From an uncultured Rhodobacterales bacterium (GTDB lineage Bacteria > Pseudomonadota > Alphaproteobacteria > Rhodobacterales > Rhodobacteraceae), in the NCBI GenBank assembly GCA_937901055.1, contig CALCGO010000138.1, positions 1 to 15,216 on the forward strand: 15,216 nt of DNA, given 5' to 3'. Under the pieces are notes generated by a model. The model ran no database searches. It was given only the letters and a program-made list of their open reading frames with translations, and was not told the origin of the DNA. The translations under genes were made by a program, and so were the position numbers. Shown in pieces: positions 8,020 through 14,700 of the stretch; the stretch's first letter is position 1; each line of letters opens with the position of its first letter.

Positions 8020-8037
8020 AACAGCGTTTTCGCTGTT
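8020..8037 (+). other. RNA hairpin between the GMC and aldehyde dehydrogenase genes
   Basis: AACAGCG (8020-8026) and CGCTGTT (8031-8037) form a perfect 7-bp stem closed by TTTT, in the 121-nt gap before the aldehyde dehydrogenase gene. No T-run follows, so it is not a standard terminator. It could mark an mRNA processing or stability site. A palindrome GCAAGCTTGC lies just upstream (7998-8007). No promoter hexamers were seen in this gap. Confidence 0.4.
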
Positions 8038-8066
8038 ACTAAGATCTAACTTTTAAGGAATGCAAC

Positions 8067-9506
8067 ATGTACGCTCCCGACCTTACCAACTTGGGCAAAT
8101 TCTATATCGGAGGGCGTTGGGTCGATCCGATATCGGCGGATCAAATGCCCGTCCTTAATCCGGCAACAGAGGAACAGGTGGGAACCGTGTCGCTTGGCAA
8201 CAGGGACGACGTGAACAGGGCCGTCACGGCTGCCAACGAAGCGTTTCAATCCTATGCGCAAACAAGCAAGGATGATCGTCTTTCATTGCTCATTGCTGTG
8301 AAAGCCATCACCGAAAAACGACTGGAGGATTTGGCACAAGCGATGCGCATTGAGATGGGAGCTCCGATCTCAATGGCGCGTTCGGCGCAGGCTGATGCGG
8401 GGCTCGGGCATCTTGACGGTTTTATCGAAGCACTCGAAGCACTGGAAGAGCGGTTGGAGTTGAGCAACGGCGATACGTTGGTCCGTGAACCAGTCGGGGT
8501 TTGTGGCCTAATCACGCCGTGGAACTGGCCAATCAACCAGATCGCGTTGAAGGTCTTGCCCGCACTGGCGACCGGATGCACCTGCGTTCTGAAGCCAAGC
8601 GAACATACGCCGATTTCGGCCATGATTTATGCGGAAATCCTAGATGAGGCTGGTTGTCCGCCGGGCGTCTTCAATCTCGTCAATGGCACCGGCACAGCCG
8701 TTGGTGCTGCATTGTCGCAGCATCCTGACATTCGCATGATTTCATTCACCGGGTCGACAAATGCTGGCATCGCTGTCTCCCACGACGCCGCACCCATGGT
8801 CAAAAGGGTCACTCTCGAATTGGGGGGGAAATCACCCAACCTCGTCTTCGCAGATTGTGATCTTGAGGAACGAGTGGCCGCATCGGTGGCAAAAACCATG
8901 TTTAATACAGGTCAGTCATGTGATGCGGCCACACGCTTACTTGTGGAACGTAACTGTTACGACCAAGTGCTGGAAATCGCGAAGCGGACAGCGGCTGCAG
9001 TTGAGGTTGGCAATCCGGCGGAGGAAGGCGATCACATCGGCCCGCTCTTCGACAAAGTGCAATTTGACCGTGTGCAAGAGATGATCAAAATCGGCATCCA
9101 GGAAGGGGCAACCCTACTTGTCGGAGGGCTAGGTAAACCGGAGGATCACCCGACGGGCTGGTTCGCCAAACCAACCATCTTCGCGGATGTTTCAAACGAC
9201 ATGCGGATTGCGCGCGAAGAGATTTTCGGGCCTGTTCTGGTCATTATTCCCTTCGAGGATGAGGCCGAGGCAATCGAAATTGCCAATGACACGCCTTACG
9301 GTCTGGCCGCCTATATTCAAACCGGTGACATGGATCGCGCAAAGCGTGTGTCGCGTCAACTGCAGGCAGGTGCAATCCATCTCAATGGCGCCGGAATGGC
9401 CTATGGGTCGCCCTTTGGCGGCTACAAACAGTCCGGCAACGGTCGCGAAGGTGGGCCGATGGGGCTGGAGGACTATCTGGAGACAAAAACCTTGCATGGA
9501 TTCTGA
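8067..9506 (+). CDS. NAD(P)+-dependent aldehyde dehydrogenase
   Basis: This 479-residue protein is of normal ALDH superfamily length and order. N153 lies in ITPWNWP and stabilises the oxyanion. K176 (LKPSE) binds the cofactor. GSTNAG (229-234) is the nucleotide glycine turn. The general base is E251 in LELGGKSPN, and the catalytic nucleophile is C285 in TGQSC. EEIFGPV and the C-terminal PFGGYKQSGNGRE segment complete the fold. It converts an aldehyde to a carboxylate. Placed after a GMC alcohol dehydrogenase, it most simply takes that enzyme's product, analogous to BetB after BetA. The residue after the catalytic Cys is Asp, where Asn, Ala or Ser is more usual, so the substrate class is uncertain. 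AAGGA 7 nt upstream fixes the start. The 121-nt upstream gap is the widest within the catabolic set. Confidence 0.94.
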   Translation: MYAPDLTNLGKFYIGGRWVDPISADQMPVLNPATEEQVGTVSLGNRDDVNRAVTAANEAFQSYAQTSKDDRLSLLIAVKAITEKRLEDLAQAMRIEMGAPISMARSAQADAGLGHLDGFIEALEALEERLELSNGDTLVREPVGVCGLITPWNWPINQIALKVLPALATGCTCVLKPSEHTPISAMIYAEILDEAGCPPGVFNLVNGTGTAVGAALSQHPDIRMISFTGSTNAGIAVSHDAAPMVKRVTLELGGKSPNLVFADCDLEERVAASVAKTMFNTGQSCDAATRLLVERNCYDQVLEIAKRTAAAVEVGNPAEEGDHIGPLFDKVQFDRVQEMIKIGIQEGATLLVGGLGKPEDHPTGWFAKPTIFADVSNDMRIAREEIFGPVLVIIPFEDEAEAIEIANDTPYGLAAYIQTGDMDRAKRVSRQLQAGAIHLNGAGMAYGSPFGGYKQSGNGREGGPMGLEDYLETKTLHGF

Positions 9507-9573
9507 TCTCGCACGGGATCAAACATTTAATTGATCTGAACACCAAGGCAAATGAACTCGAAAAGGAACGATA

Positions 9574-10674
9574 ATGAAAATCTCGGGGCATAGTATTTTT
9601 CTGGTCAAAGCCGTGCCAAGTTCAGACGGTTGGTCGATGGGACATACGACCGTATTCGTGAAACTTGGGACAGAATCTGGACTGAGTGGCTGGGGAGAAG
9701 CCTATGCCCTTCAGCATCGTCAGCGCGCATGCCACGAAATCATTGATACACTTTGCGGGGCTTTGGCGCAGATGTCCGGCGCATCGCCGCGCCGGTTCTT
9801 GAATGAAATTGCAAAACCGATGGAGACCAAGCACGCCGGTATTGACTACACCGCCGCGGTTAGCGCCATTGAAATCGCGCTTTGGGATCTGCTTGGGAAA
9901 TCATTGAACCAGCCGGTGCATGCGCTGCTGGGCGGTGCAATTGCCGACAGGATACCAGTCTATGCGAACGCCTGGGACAACCCCGTTCAATCCGCCGAGG
10001 CCGTTGCGGCGCGTTGCGGGATGTTGTGCGCGCAAGGGTATCGCGCGGTAAAAATTTACCCCTTGCGACGCGCGACGTTGGCAGAGGCCGAGGCCTGCGT
10101 GCGATTGACGCGCGAAGAGATCGGGCCGGATGTTGACCTTATGTTGGATTTTGCTGTCCCATCGGACCCAAATCTCGCCCTCAAGGCAGCGCGGCTTTTT
10201 GAGCCCTACGATCCGTATTGGATCGAAGAACCTGTTACAGGCGATAACCTCGACGCCCTCGCAGAATTTCGAACCCGCATCAGAACCAGAGTGACGACGG
10301 GCGAGAGGCAATCGAGCATTCGCCATTGCCGCGATGTCCTGAAAACGCGCGCCGCCGATGTCCTCAACCCTGACATTGCAGGCGCGGGTGGCATCCTTTC
10401 AATGTTAGAAATCGGTGCGATGGCCGATGCCCATGATGTCCAAGTCTCACCTCATAATTGGAACAGTACGTCTGTCGGATTCCTCGCGATGCTTCACGTC
10501 TGCGCCGTTATGCCAAACGCAAAATACGCAGAGTTATTCTATGATTACATGGAGTTAGGCGCGCACTTCTCTGATTGCGACTTTGCCATATCAGGCGGCT
10601 ACGCCAGTCTGCCCCAAAGACCGGGTTTAGGTATCGAGATGAACGAAGAGGCCCTGCGTTCTTTAGAAGCTTGA
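9574..10674 (+). CDS. Enolase-superfamily enzyme, mandelate racemase/muconate lactonizing type (probable dehydratase or epimerase)
   Basis: This 366-residue protein is of normal length for the family. The N-terminal capping domain (about 1-120) is followed by the barrel. Metal ligands appear as D192 (LMLDFAV), the acidic pair E218/E219 (YWIEEP) and E244 (TTGE). A His-Asp dyad typical of the mandelate racemase subgroup is present as D267 (LNPDIAGAGG) and H294 (VSPHN), with E320 as the possible electrophile. The usual second-strand K-x-K base pair reads K160-I-Y162, and the usual D-x-N after the first metal ligand is D-F-A. The enzyme therefore probably has one-sided acid/base chemistry, as in acid-sugar dehydratases, acting on a carboxylate such as the aldehyde dehydrogenase product or a derivative. 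AAGGA 6 nt before the ATG supports the start. It is the last gene of the first unit; the promoter for the transporter overlaps its stop codon. Confidence 0.88.
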   Translation: MKISGHSIFLVKAVPSSDGWSMGHTTVFVKLGTESGLSGWGEAYALQHRQRACHEIIDTLCGALAQMSGASPRRFLNEIAKPMETKHAGIDYTAAVSAIEIALWDLLGKSLNQPVHALLGGAIADRIPVYANAWDNPVQSAEAVAARCGMLCAQGYRAVKIYPLRRATLAEAEACVRLTREEIGPDVDLMLDFAVPSDPNLALKAARLFEPYDPYWIEEPVTGDNLDALAEFRTRIRTRVTTGERQSSIRHCRDVLKTRAADVLNPDIAGAGGILSMLEIGAMADAHDVQVSPHNWNSTSVGFLAMLHVCAVMPNAKYAELFYDYMELGAHFSDCDFAISGGYASLPQRPGLGIEMNEEALRSLEA

Positions 10675-10699
10675 CATTGTAACTCTTGGTTACAATGAT
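10671..10699 (+). promoter_or_regulatory. Candidate promoter of the ABC transporter operon
   Basis: TTGACA (10671-10676) overlaps the TGA stop of the preceding gene. It is followed after exactly 17 nt by AATGAT (10694-10699; four of six consensus positions). A start site near 10706 would fall inside the IclR-type palindrome. The same arrangement occurs at the hydroxylase promoter. Confidence 0.5.
10675..10697. repeat. Perfect 9-bp inverted repeat CATTGTAAC-N5-GTTACAATG
   Basis: The arms 10675-10683 and 10689-10697 are perfectly complementary around TCTTG and begin right after the stop codon of the enolase-superfamily gene. The AT-rich stem without a T-run is a poor terminator. It lies between the proposed -35 and -10 of the transporter promoter, so it could be a second operator or a transcript-end hairpin. 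The sequence is unrelated to the IclR-type sites. Confidence 0.5.
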
Positions 10700-10703
10700 C
10701 TAA

Positions 10704-10734
10704 TCATGGAACCATAGTTCCTTAATATGGAACT
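10704..10734. promoter_or_regulatory. IclR-type operator, site 2, upstream of the ABC transporter
   Basis: The core GGAACCATAGTTCC (10708-10721) is a 5+4+5 palindrome with the same CATA centre as site 1. Over the 31 bp 10704-10734 versus 5161-5191, 24 positions are identical. A third half-site GGAACT (10729-10734) forms a further inverted pair with AGTTCC (10716-10721). The core begins 37 nt from the start of TTGACA (40 nt at site 1). It is probably bound by the same regulator, placing uptake and catabolism in one regulon. Confidence 0.7.
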
Positions 10735-10870
10735 TTGACGAACTTGCCGCAGATCGAATGCCTTCGTCAGCAATCGATTTGGAAAAGGGGGGGGACGCGG
10801 ATGATCGCACATGAACCGATCAAGCACGCAGCCTTCACCTACAACGAGAGATCAACACGGAGGAAGAAAC

Positions 10871-11830
10871 ATGAAGAGAATTGCGAAAAACACATTAGGC
10901 GGAGCGGTTGCAGTCGCAATGACTGCGACTTGCGCAATGGCGCAGGATATTGTTGTCGGCGTACCCAACTGGCCGACTGCCAACGCGACCTCGCATATCA
11001 TCAAACTGGCTCTAGAACAAAACCTGGGGCTTGAAGTTGAACTTCAGACTGGGACAAACGCCATTATTTTTGAAGGAATGGACAAAGGCTCCATGCACGT
11101 CCATCCCGAAGTCTGGTTGCCGAACCAACAGAACCTTCATGACACCTTTGTGACAGAGAAGGGCAGTGTCGCAATGAACTCTAATAGTGTGCAAGGGTTC
11201 ACATCGGTGTGCATTCCGAAGGGCTTTGCCGAGGAACATGGCATTTCGTCTATCGAAGATCTTACGAACCCCGATACAGCCGCATTGTTCGATTCTAACG
11301 GCGACGGCACAGGCGAAATCTGGATCGGAGCGGCTGGATGGGCGTCAACCAACGTTGAGCGTATTCGGGCCAAGAGCATTGGATATGATCAGGTCTTTGA
11401 TTTGGTCGAAATGGACGAAACAATTGCCTACGCCCAGTTGGACAATGCGATTAAGGCGGGCGAAGGCTGGGTTGGGCAATGCTATGGGCCGCACTATATC
11501 TTTGCGCTGCATGACCTGACCACGCTGGAAGAAACGCCGCATGATCCCGAGCGCTGGACTGTCGTCCAACCGACGGACGATCCCAACTGGCTTGAAAACT
11601 CCTCCGCCGATGTGGGTTGGCCCTCGTCGACGCTTCATGTGTTCTATGCCACCTCTCTGGAAAGTGACTTCCCTGAGGCTGCAGCAATGCTTGCGAATAT
11701 GTCGCTTGATTCCGACGCGCTTTCATCGATGGCATTTGAAGTTGCCGTGAACAACAAGGATGTCGAGGTCTTTGCTGCTGAATGGATCGCCGCGAACGAA
11801 GACAGGGTGCTGGGCTGGTTCGTCAACTGA
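10871..11830 (+). CDS. Betaine/TMAO-type ABC transporter substrate-binding protein
   Basis: This periplasmic protein of 319 residues has a Sec signal peptide: basic MKRIAKN, a hydrophobic core to about 20, and probable cleavage after CAMA at 24. The mature part matches the OpuAC/ProX-like glycine betaine-binding family, with aromatic residues available for a cation-pi cage at W34 (VPNWPT), W82 (HPEVWLPN), W157 and Y205/Y209. The family motif around W-x-PHW reads YGPHYIF here, so at least two cage positions are Tyr rather than Trp. An EF-hand-like loop DSNGDGTGE spans 141-149. The ligand is probably a quaternary ammonium or similar compound, not necessarily glycine betaine. GGAGG 7 nt upstream of 10871 decides the start; an upstream in-frame ATG at 10811 lacks a comparable site. 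It is the first gene of the transporter unit, with a roughly 165-nt leader downstream of the operator. Confidence 0.92.
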   Translation: MKRIAKNTLGGAVAVAMTATCAMAQDIVVGVPNWPTANATSHIIKLALEQNLGLEVELQTGTNAIIFEGMDKGSMHVHPEVWLPNQQNLHDTFVTEKGSVAMNSNSVQGFTSVCIPKGFAEEHGISSIEDLTNPDTAALFDSNGDGTGEIWIGAAGWASTNVERIRAKSIGYDQVFDLVEMDETIAYAQLDNAIKAGEGWVGQCYGPHYIFALHDLTTLEETPHDPERWTVVQPTDDPNWLENSSADVGWPSSTLHVFYATSLESDFPEAAAMLANMSLDSDALSSMAFEVAVNNKDVEVFAAEWIAANEDRVLGWFVN

Positions 11831-11847
11831 TAGATGAAACGACAATT

Positions 11848-11873
11848 ACTGGACCGACCGAAGTCGGTCCAGT
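11848..11873 (+). other. Strong intercistronic RNA hairpin after the binding-protein gene
   Basis: ACTGGACCGAC (11848-11858) and GTCGGTCCAGT (11863-11873) form a perfect 11-bp stem capped by CGAA, 17 nt after the binding-protein stop and 26 nt before the ATPase start. A loose T-containing tail follows (CTTACATTTT). Such hairpins commonly protect the binding-protein mRNA or act as leaky terminators, giving more binding protein than membrane components. Confidence 0.75.
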
Positions 11874-11899
11874 CTTACATTTTACACCAAGAGGCGTTC

Positions 11900-12937
11900 A
11901 TGAGTGAAACTGTCGTCAAACTGACAGATGTCTGGAAGATTTTCGGAACCAACGCTGATAAAGCGATGGCAGCCGTCAAATCTGAAGGAATAGACAAGCC
12001 CGAAGTGCTCGAACGCTTTGGCTGTGTCGTGGGCGTCCAGGGGGCCACGTTCGAAGTGGAACGGGGCGAAATCTTCTGCATCATGGGTCTGTCCGGTTCG
12101 GGTAAATCCACGCTGGTTCGCCATATTAATCGCCTGATCGAACCCACCGCAGGACAGATTGAAATTCTTGGTAGGGACGTACAATCACTGAGCGAACGCG
12201 AGTTGCGCCGGGTTCGTGCCCAACAGATTGGCATGGTGTTTCAGCACATGGCGCTGATGCCTCATCGCTCCGTTCGTGATAACGTCGCCTATCCTCTGGA
12301 AATCCGCAAAATCTCAAAATCCAAACGCTGGGCGATTTCGGATCATGCGCTTGGTCTTGTGGATTTAACAGGGTATGAGGATCGCCTTCCCAAGGAATTG
12401 TCCGGCGGGATGCAGCAGCGCGTGGGTATTGCCCGCGCACTTGCATCAGACCCCGAGATATTGCTAATGGATGAGCCCTTTTCCGCGCTCGATCCACTCA
12501 TTCGTTTACAGCTGCAGGACCAGTTCAAGGCACTCGTTGCGCAATTGAAGAAGACAACTCTCTTTATCACCCATGACCTTGATGAGGCGATCCGGATCGG
12601 ACACCGCATCGCCATAATGAAAGATGGCGTGATCGTTCAGATCGGCACGCCCGAAGACATCGTAATGAACCCAGTCGATGACTATGTGCGCGAATTCGTG
12701 CAGGGCATTTCCAAACTGAAACTGGTCAAGGCGCATTCGATCATGGAGCCGATAGACAGCCATCCCAGCCCGCTCGACGGGGCACCGCGCGCCGACGAAA
12801 GCGCCGACCTCGATCAGTTGATCGACTTGGCTGTCGGAACGGATCAGCCTGTTGTTATCACCAAAGGCGGCGTTGATGTTGGCGTCGTAACCAAGCCGCG
12901 CCTGCTGCGCGGTATACAGGGGGGCAAGAATGACTGA
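11900..12937 (+). CDS. ProV/OpuAA-type ABC transporter ATP-binding protein
   Basis: The 345 residues from the ATG at 11900 show a full nucleotide-binding domain: Walker A GLSGSGKST (63-71), Q-loop Q115, signature LSGGMQQ (168-174), Walker B LLMDEP with D191/E192, and switch H225 (FITHD). The N-terminal extension before the Walker A (VWKIFGTNADKAMAAVKSEG) is characteristic of the glycine betaine/proline branch. The C-terminal region (about 275-345) is a single shortened regulatory segment instead of the tandem CBS pair seen in classical osmoregulated ATPases. The start at 11900 is chosen for AGAGG 5 nt upstream. An in-frame ATG at 11834 would place the first codons inside the intercistronic hairpin and has no good ribosome-binding site. 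The end overlaps the permease start by 8 nt, suggesting translational coupling. Confidence 0.93.
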   Translation: MSETVVKLTDVWKIFGTNADKAMAAVKSEGIDKPEVLERFGCVVGVQGATFEVERGEIFCIMGLSGSGKSTLVRHINRLIEPTAGQIEILGRDVQSLSERELRRVRAQQIGMVFQHMALMPHRSVRDNVAYPLEIRKISKSKRWAISDHALGLVDLTGYEDRLPKELSGGMQQRVGIARALASDPEILLMDEPFSALDPLIRLQLQDQFKALVAQLKKTTLFITHDLDEAIRIGHRIAIMKDGVIVQIGTPEDIVMNPVDDYVREFVQGISKLKLVKAHSIMEPIDSHPSPLDGAPRADESADLDQLIDLAVGTDQPVVITKGGVDVGVVTKPRLLRGIQGGKND

Positions 12938-14516
12938 TACATCGACCGACATGAAAGTCACCGCCGCCTCGAATATAGAGGTCGACACCGAAGCGCTGAA
13001 CGCCTCGATCAAAGAATTTGCGGGGCTGTACGGCGACTATTACTGCAAGGCGATTCACAAGATCCACGACAATACCAGCGTCCTGCCGGTCACCTTCAAC
13101 CTGTGGGCGGCAGTGCTGGGGCCGCTTTGGTCGGCCTCGCGTGCGGTCTGGGGCATGTTCTGGACGTTCCTCATTCTCGAGGTGATTGCATGGGTCCAAA
13201 TTGGCCGCGGATTGTGGGGGAATCCCGGAGCAGATATGGCTGAGCGTGCAGCCCGGCAGCGAGACCGTGCTACAGAATTGTTGCAACGCGCCCAGGATGC
13301 GACCGAACAGGCAGATATAGATCGTTTCACCAAGCTTGCGGGCAATATTCAGTCCGCGGCAGATCGAAGCCTTGCCCAAGCCGACGCTGGCCAAGCCGAG
13401 GCTGTGACGATCATGGTAACCGGTTTCGCCCTCTTGATAGTTTTCAAGCTGATCCAAGGATTTCTGGCGAACCAAATCTATGAGAAGCAATATTCCAAAT
13501 GGCGGATTGACCCCGAAGCGACTGAGAGCGGGCGTTCTCTGCGCAATACTATCTCCGGAGCTGTCCTGACCGGAGTGATCGGCCCGCTAGTTATCTACAA
13601 GTTCACTGTGAATTCTTCGCTAGCCCTGCTCGACAGCTTCCCTGAACAGCGTGTTTCAGAGCTCATTCTGGGGGAAGGCAATGGCACCTTGTTTTCGCGT
13701 GTTGCAAGCTCGATGGAAGATCGCATTGATGGGACTGCGGATGCGGGCGGTGATTTCTTCGATGGAATCGTCGCGGGCGTTCGGGCCGTGCTTGATGCTT
13801 TGACCCTTGCTCTGGAAGGTTCTCCCTGGCCTGTCGTGATGTTGGTGATCTGCGTTACCGCCTGGCGCGCAGCAGGTCCCCGTGTGGCGATCTTTACGGC
13901 AGCGGCTTTGGCATACATAGCGCTTCTAGGATATTGGGAAGTTACGATGGAGACTGTTGCACTTGTCGGCGCATCCGTAACCCTGTGCGTCGCGATGGGC
14001 ATCCCGCTTGGGATATGGTTCGGCAAATCACACCGCGCTTACAGGATTGCCGAGCCGGTTCTGGACCTGATGCAAACGCTACCTGCCTTTGTCTACCTGA
14101 TCCCGATCATCGCATTTTTCGGGACAGGAAATCCGCCGGGCATATTGGCCACAATCATCTTTGGAATGCCGCCCGTGATCCGTCTAACGGCGCTTGGCAT
14201 GCGCGGTGTGCCGGAAAGCATAAAGGAGGCGGCTGTGGCCTTCGGCGCGTCGAGGGCGCAGCTACTCAAAGATGTTGAAATCCCCCTTGCCTTACCGTCG
14301 ATCATGGCCGGAGTGAACCAGACCATCCTGATGTGTCTATCCATGGTGGTGATCATCTCACTGATTGGTGGTGGCGGACTGGGCAAGGAAATACTGGAGG
14401 CGCTGCAATACGCTGCCAAAGGGCCGGGACTTTTGGGCGGCTTCGCCATTCTATTCGTCGCAATGGTGATCGACCGTATCGTGCAAGGCGCGTTCCGACA
14501 GGATGAAAAACGATAA
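12930..14516 (+). CDS. Betaine-type ABC transporter permease with an N-terminal extra membrane/coiled-coil domain
   Basis: The 528-residue protein is much longer than a typical ProW/OpuAB permease. The C-terminal part (about 300-528) is the ordinary transporter core, with several membrane helices and the EAA loop EAAVAFGASRAQLLKDVEIP (433-452) that contacts the ATPase. Residues 1-230 are an added module: a polar N-terminus, then FNLWAAVLGPLWSASRAVWG (56-75) with a helix to about 92. Next comes an Ala/Gln/Arg-rich charged helix (104-158) likely to form a coiled coil, and two further membrane helices (about 159-179 and 208-226). The FN-x-x-A-x-x-x-GPLW pattern recalls DUF2628-type small membrane domains, from memory. 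Extended permeases occur in TMAO/betaine transporters of roseobacters, so this may be a subgroup trait. The start overlaps the ATPase gene (ATGACTGA). The function of the extra domain is unknown. Confidence 0.9.
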   Translation: MTDTSTDMKVTAASNIEVDTEALNASIKEFAGLYGDYYCKAIHKIHDNTSVLPVTFNLWAAVLGPLWSASRAVWGMFWTFLILEVIAWVQIGRGLWGNPGADMAERAARQRDRATELLQRAQDATEQADIDRFTKLAGNIQSAADRSLAQADAGQAEAVTIMVTGFALLIVFKLIQGFLANQIYEKQYSKWRIDPEATESGRSLRNTISGAVLTGVIGPLVIYKFTVNSSLALLDSFPEQRVSELILGEGNGTLFSRVASSMEDRIDGTADAGGDFFDGIVAGVRAVLDALTLALEGSPWPVVMLVICVTAWRAAGPRVAIFTAAALAYIALLGYWEVTMETVALVGASVTLCVAMGIPLGIWFGKSHRAYRIAEPVLDLMQTLPAFVYLIPIIAFFGTGNPPGILATIIFGMPPVIRLTALGMRGVPESIKEAAVAFGASRAQLLKDVEIPLALPSIMAGVNQTILMCLSMVVIISLIGGGGLGKEILEALQYAAKGPGLLGGFAILFVAMVIDRIVQGAFRQDEKR

Positions 14517-14525
14517 GGGTTGCTA

Positions 14526-14654
14526 ATGCCCAACAACTGGTTTGTGAAGTGGAACCGGATCGTACATGACGCAGCGCTGAACGGCATCGATGCCTTCGAT
14601 TTTCAACCACTGTCCGATGAAGTTCAAATCTACCGAAGTCCGTTCGCTGAATAA
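14526..14654 (+). CDS. Small conserved-looking ORF of unknown function (42 aa) at the end of the transporter operon
   Basis: The ATG at 14526 starts 9 nt after the permease stop and has AAGGG (14515-14519) 6 nt upstream, a good ribosome-binding site. The 42-residue product begins MPNNWFVKWNRIVHDAALNG and ends DEVQIYRSPFAE. It has no membrane helix or signal peptide and is moderately acidic at its C-terminal half. Its stop codon is 12 nt before the start of the operon terminator, so it lies inside the transcript. I do not recognise the family. Spacing, ribosome-binding site and position support a real gene; a chance ORF cannot be excluded at this length. Confidence 0.55.
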   Translation: MPNNWFVKWNRIVHDAALNGIDAFDFQPLSDEVQIYRSPFAE

Positions 14655-14666
14655 TCTCCCTGAACT

Positions 14667-14700
14667 GGGGCCGCGTCACATCTGATGCGGCCCTATTTTT
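14667..14700 (+). terminator. Strong intrinsic terminator of the transporter operon
   Basis: GGGCCGCGTCA (14668-14678) pairs with TGATGCGGCCC (14683-14693) to give an 11-bp GC-rich stem with one G·U, extendable by a further G·U at 14667/14694. The loop is CATC, and the stem is directly followed by TATTTTT (14694-14700). This is a textbook rho-independent terminator and marks the right end of the island's transcription. Confidence 0.92.

Noticed and set aside
8053..8060. TTAAGGAA half-site upstream of the aldehyde dehydrogenase gene, matching one arm of IclR operator site 1
   Set aside because: It has no inverted partner, and the AAGGA is exactly the ribosome-binding site of this gene.
6275..9506. 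Canonical bet operon (choline to glycine betaine)
   Set aside because: Although the GMC and ALDH enzymes resemble BetA and BetB, betI is absent and the hydroxylase, IclR regulator and enolase-superfamily gene do not belong to that system.
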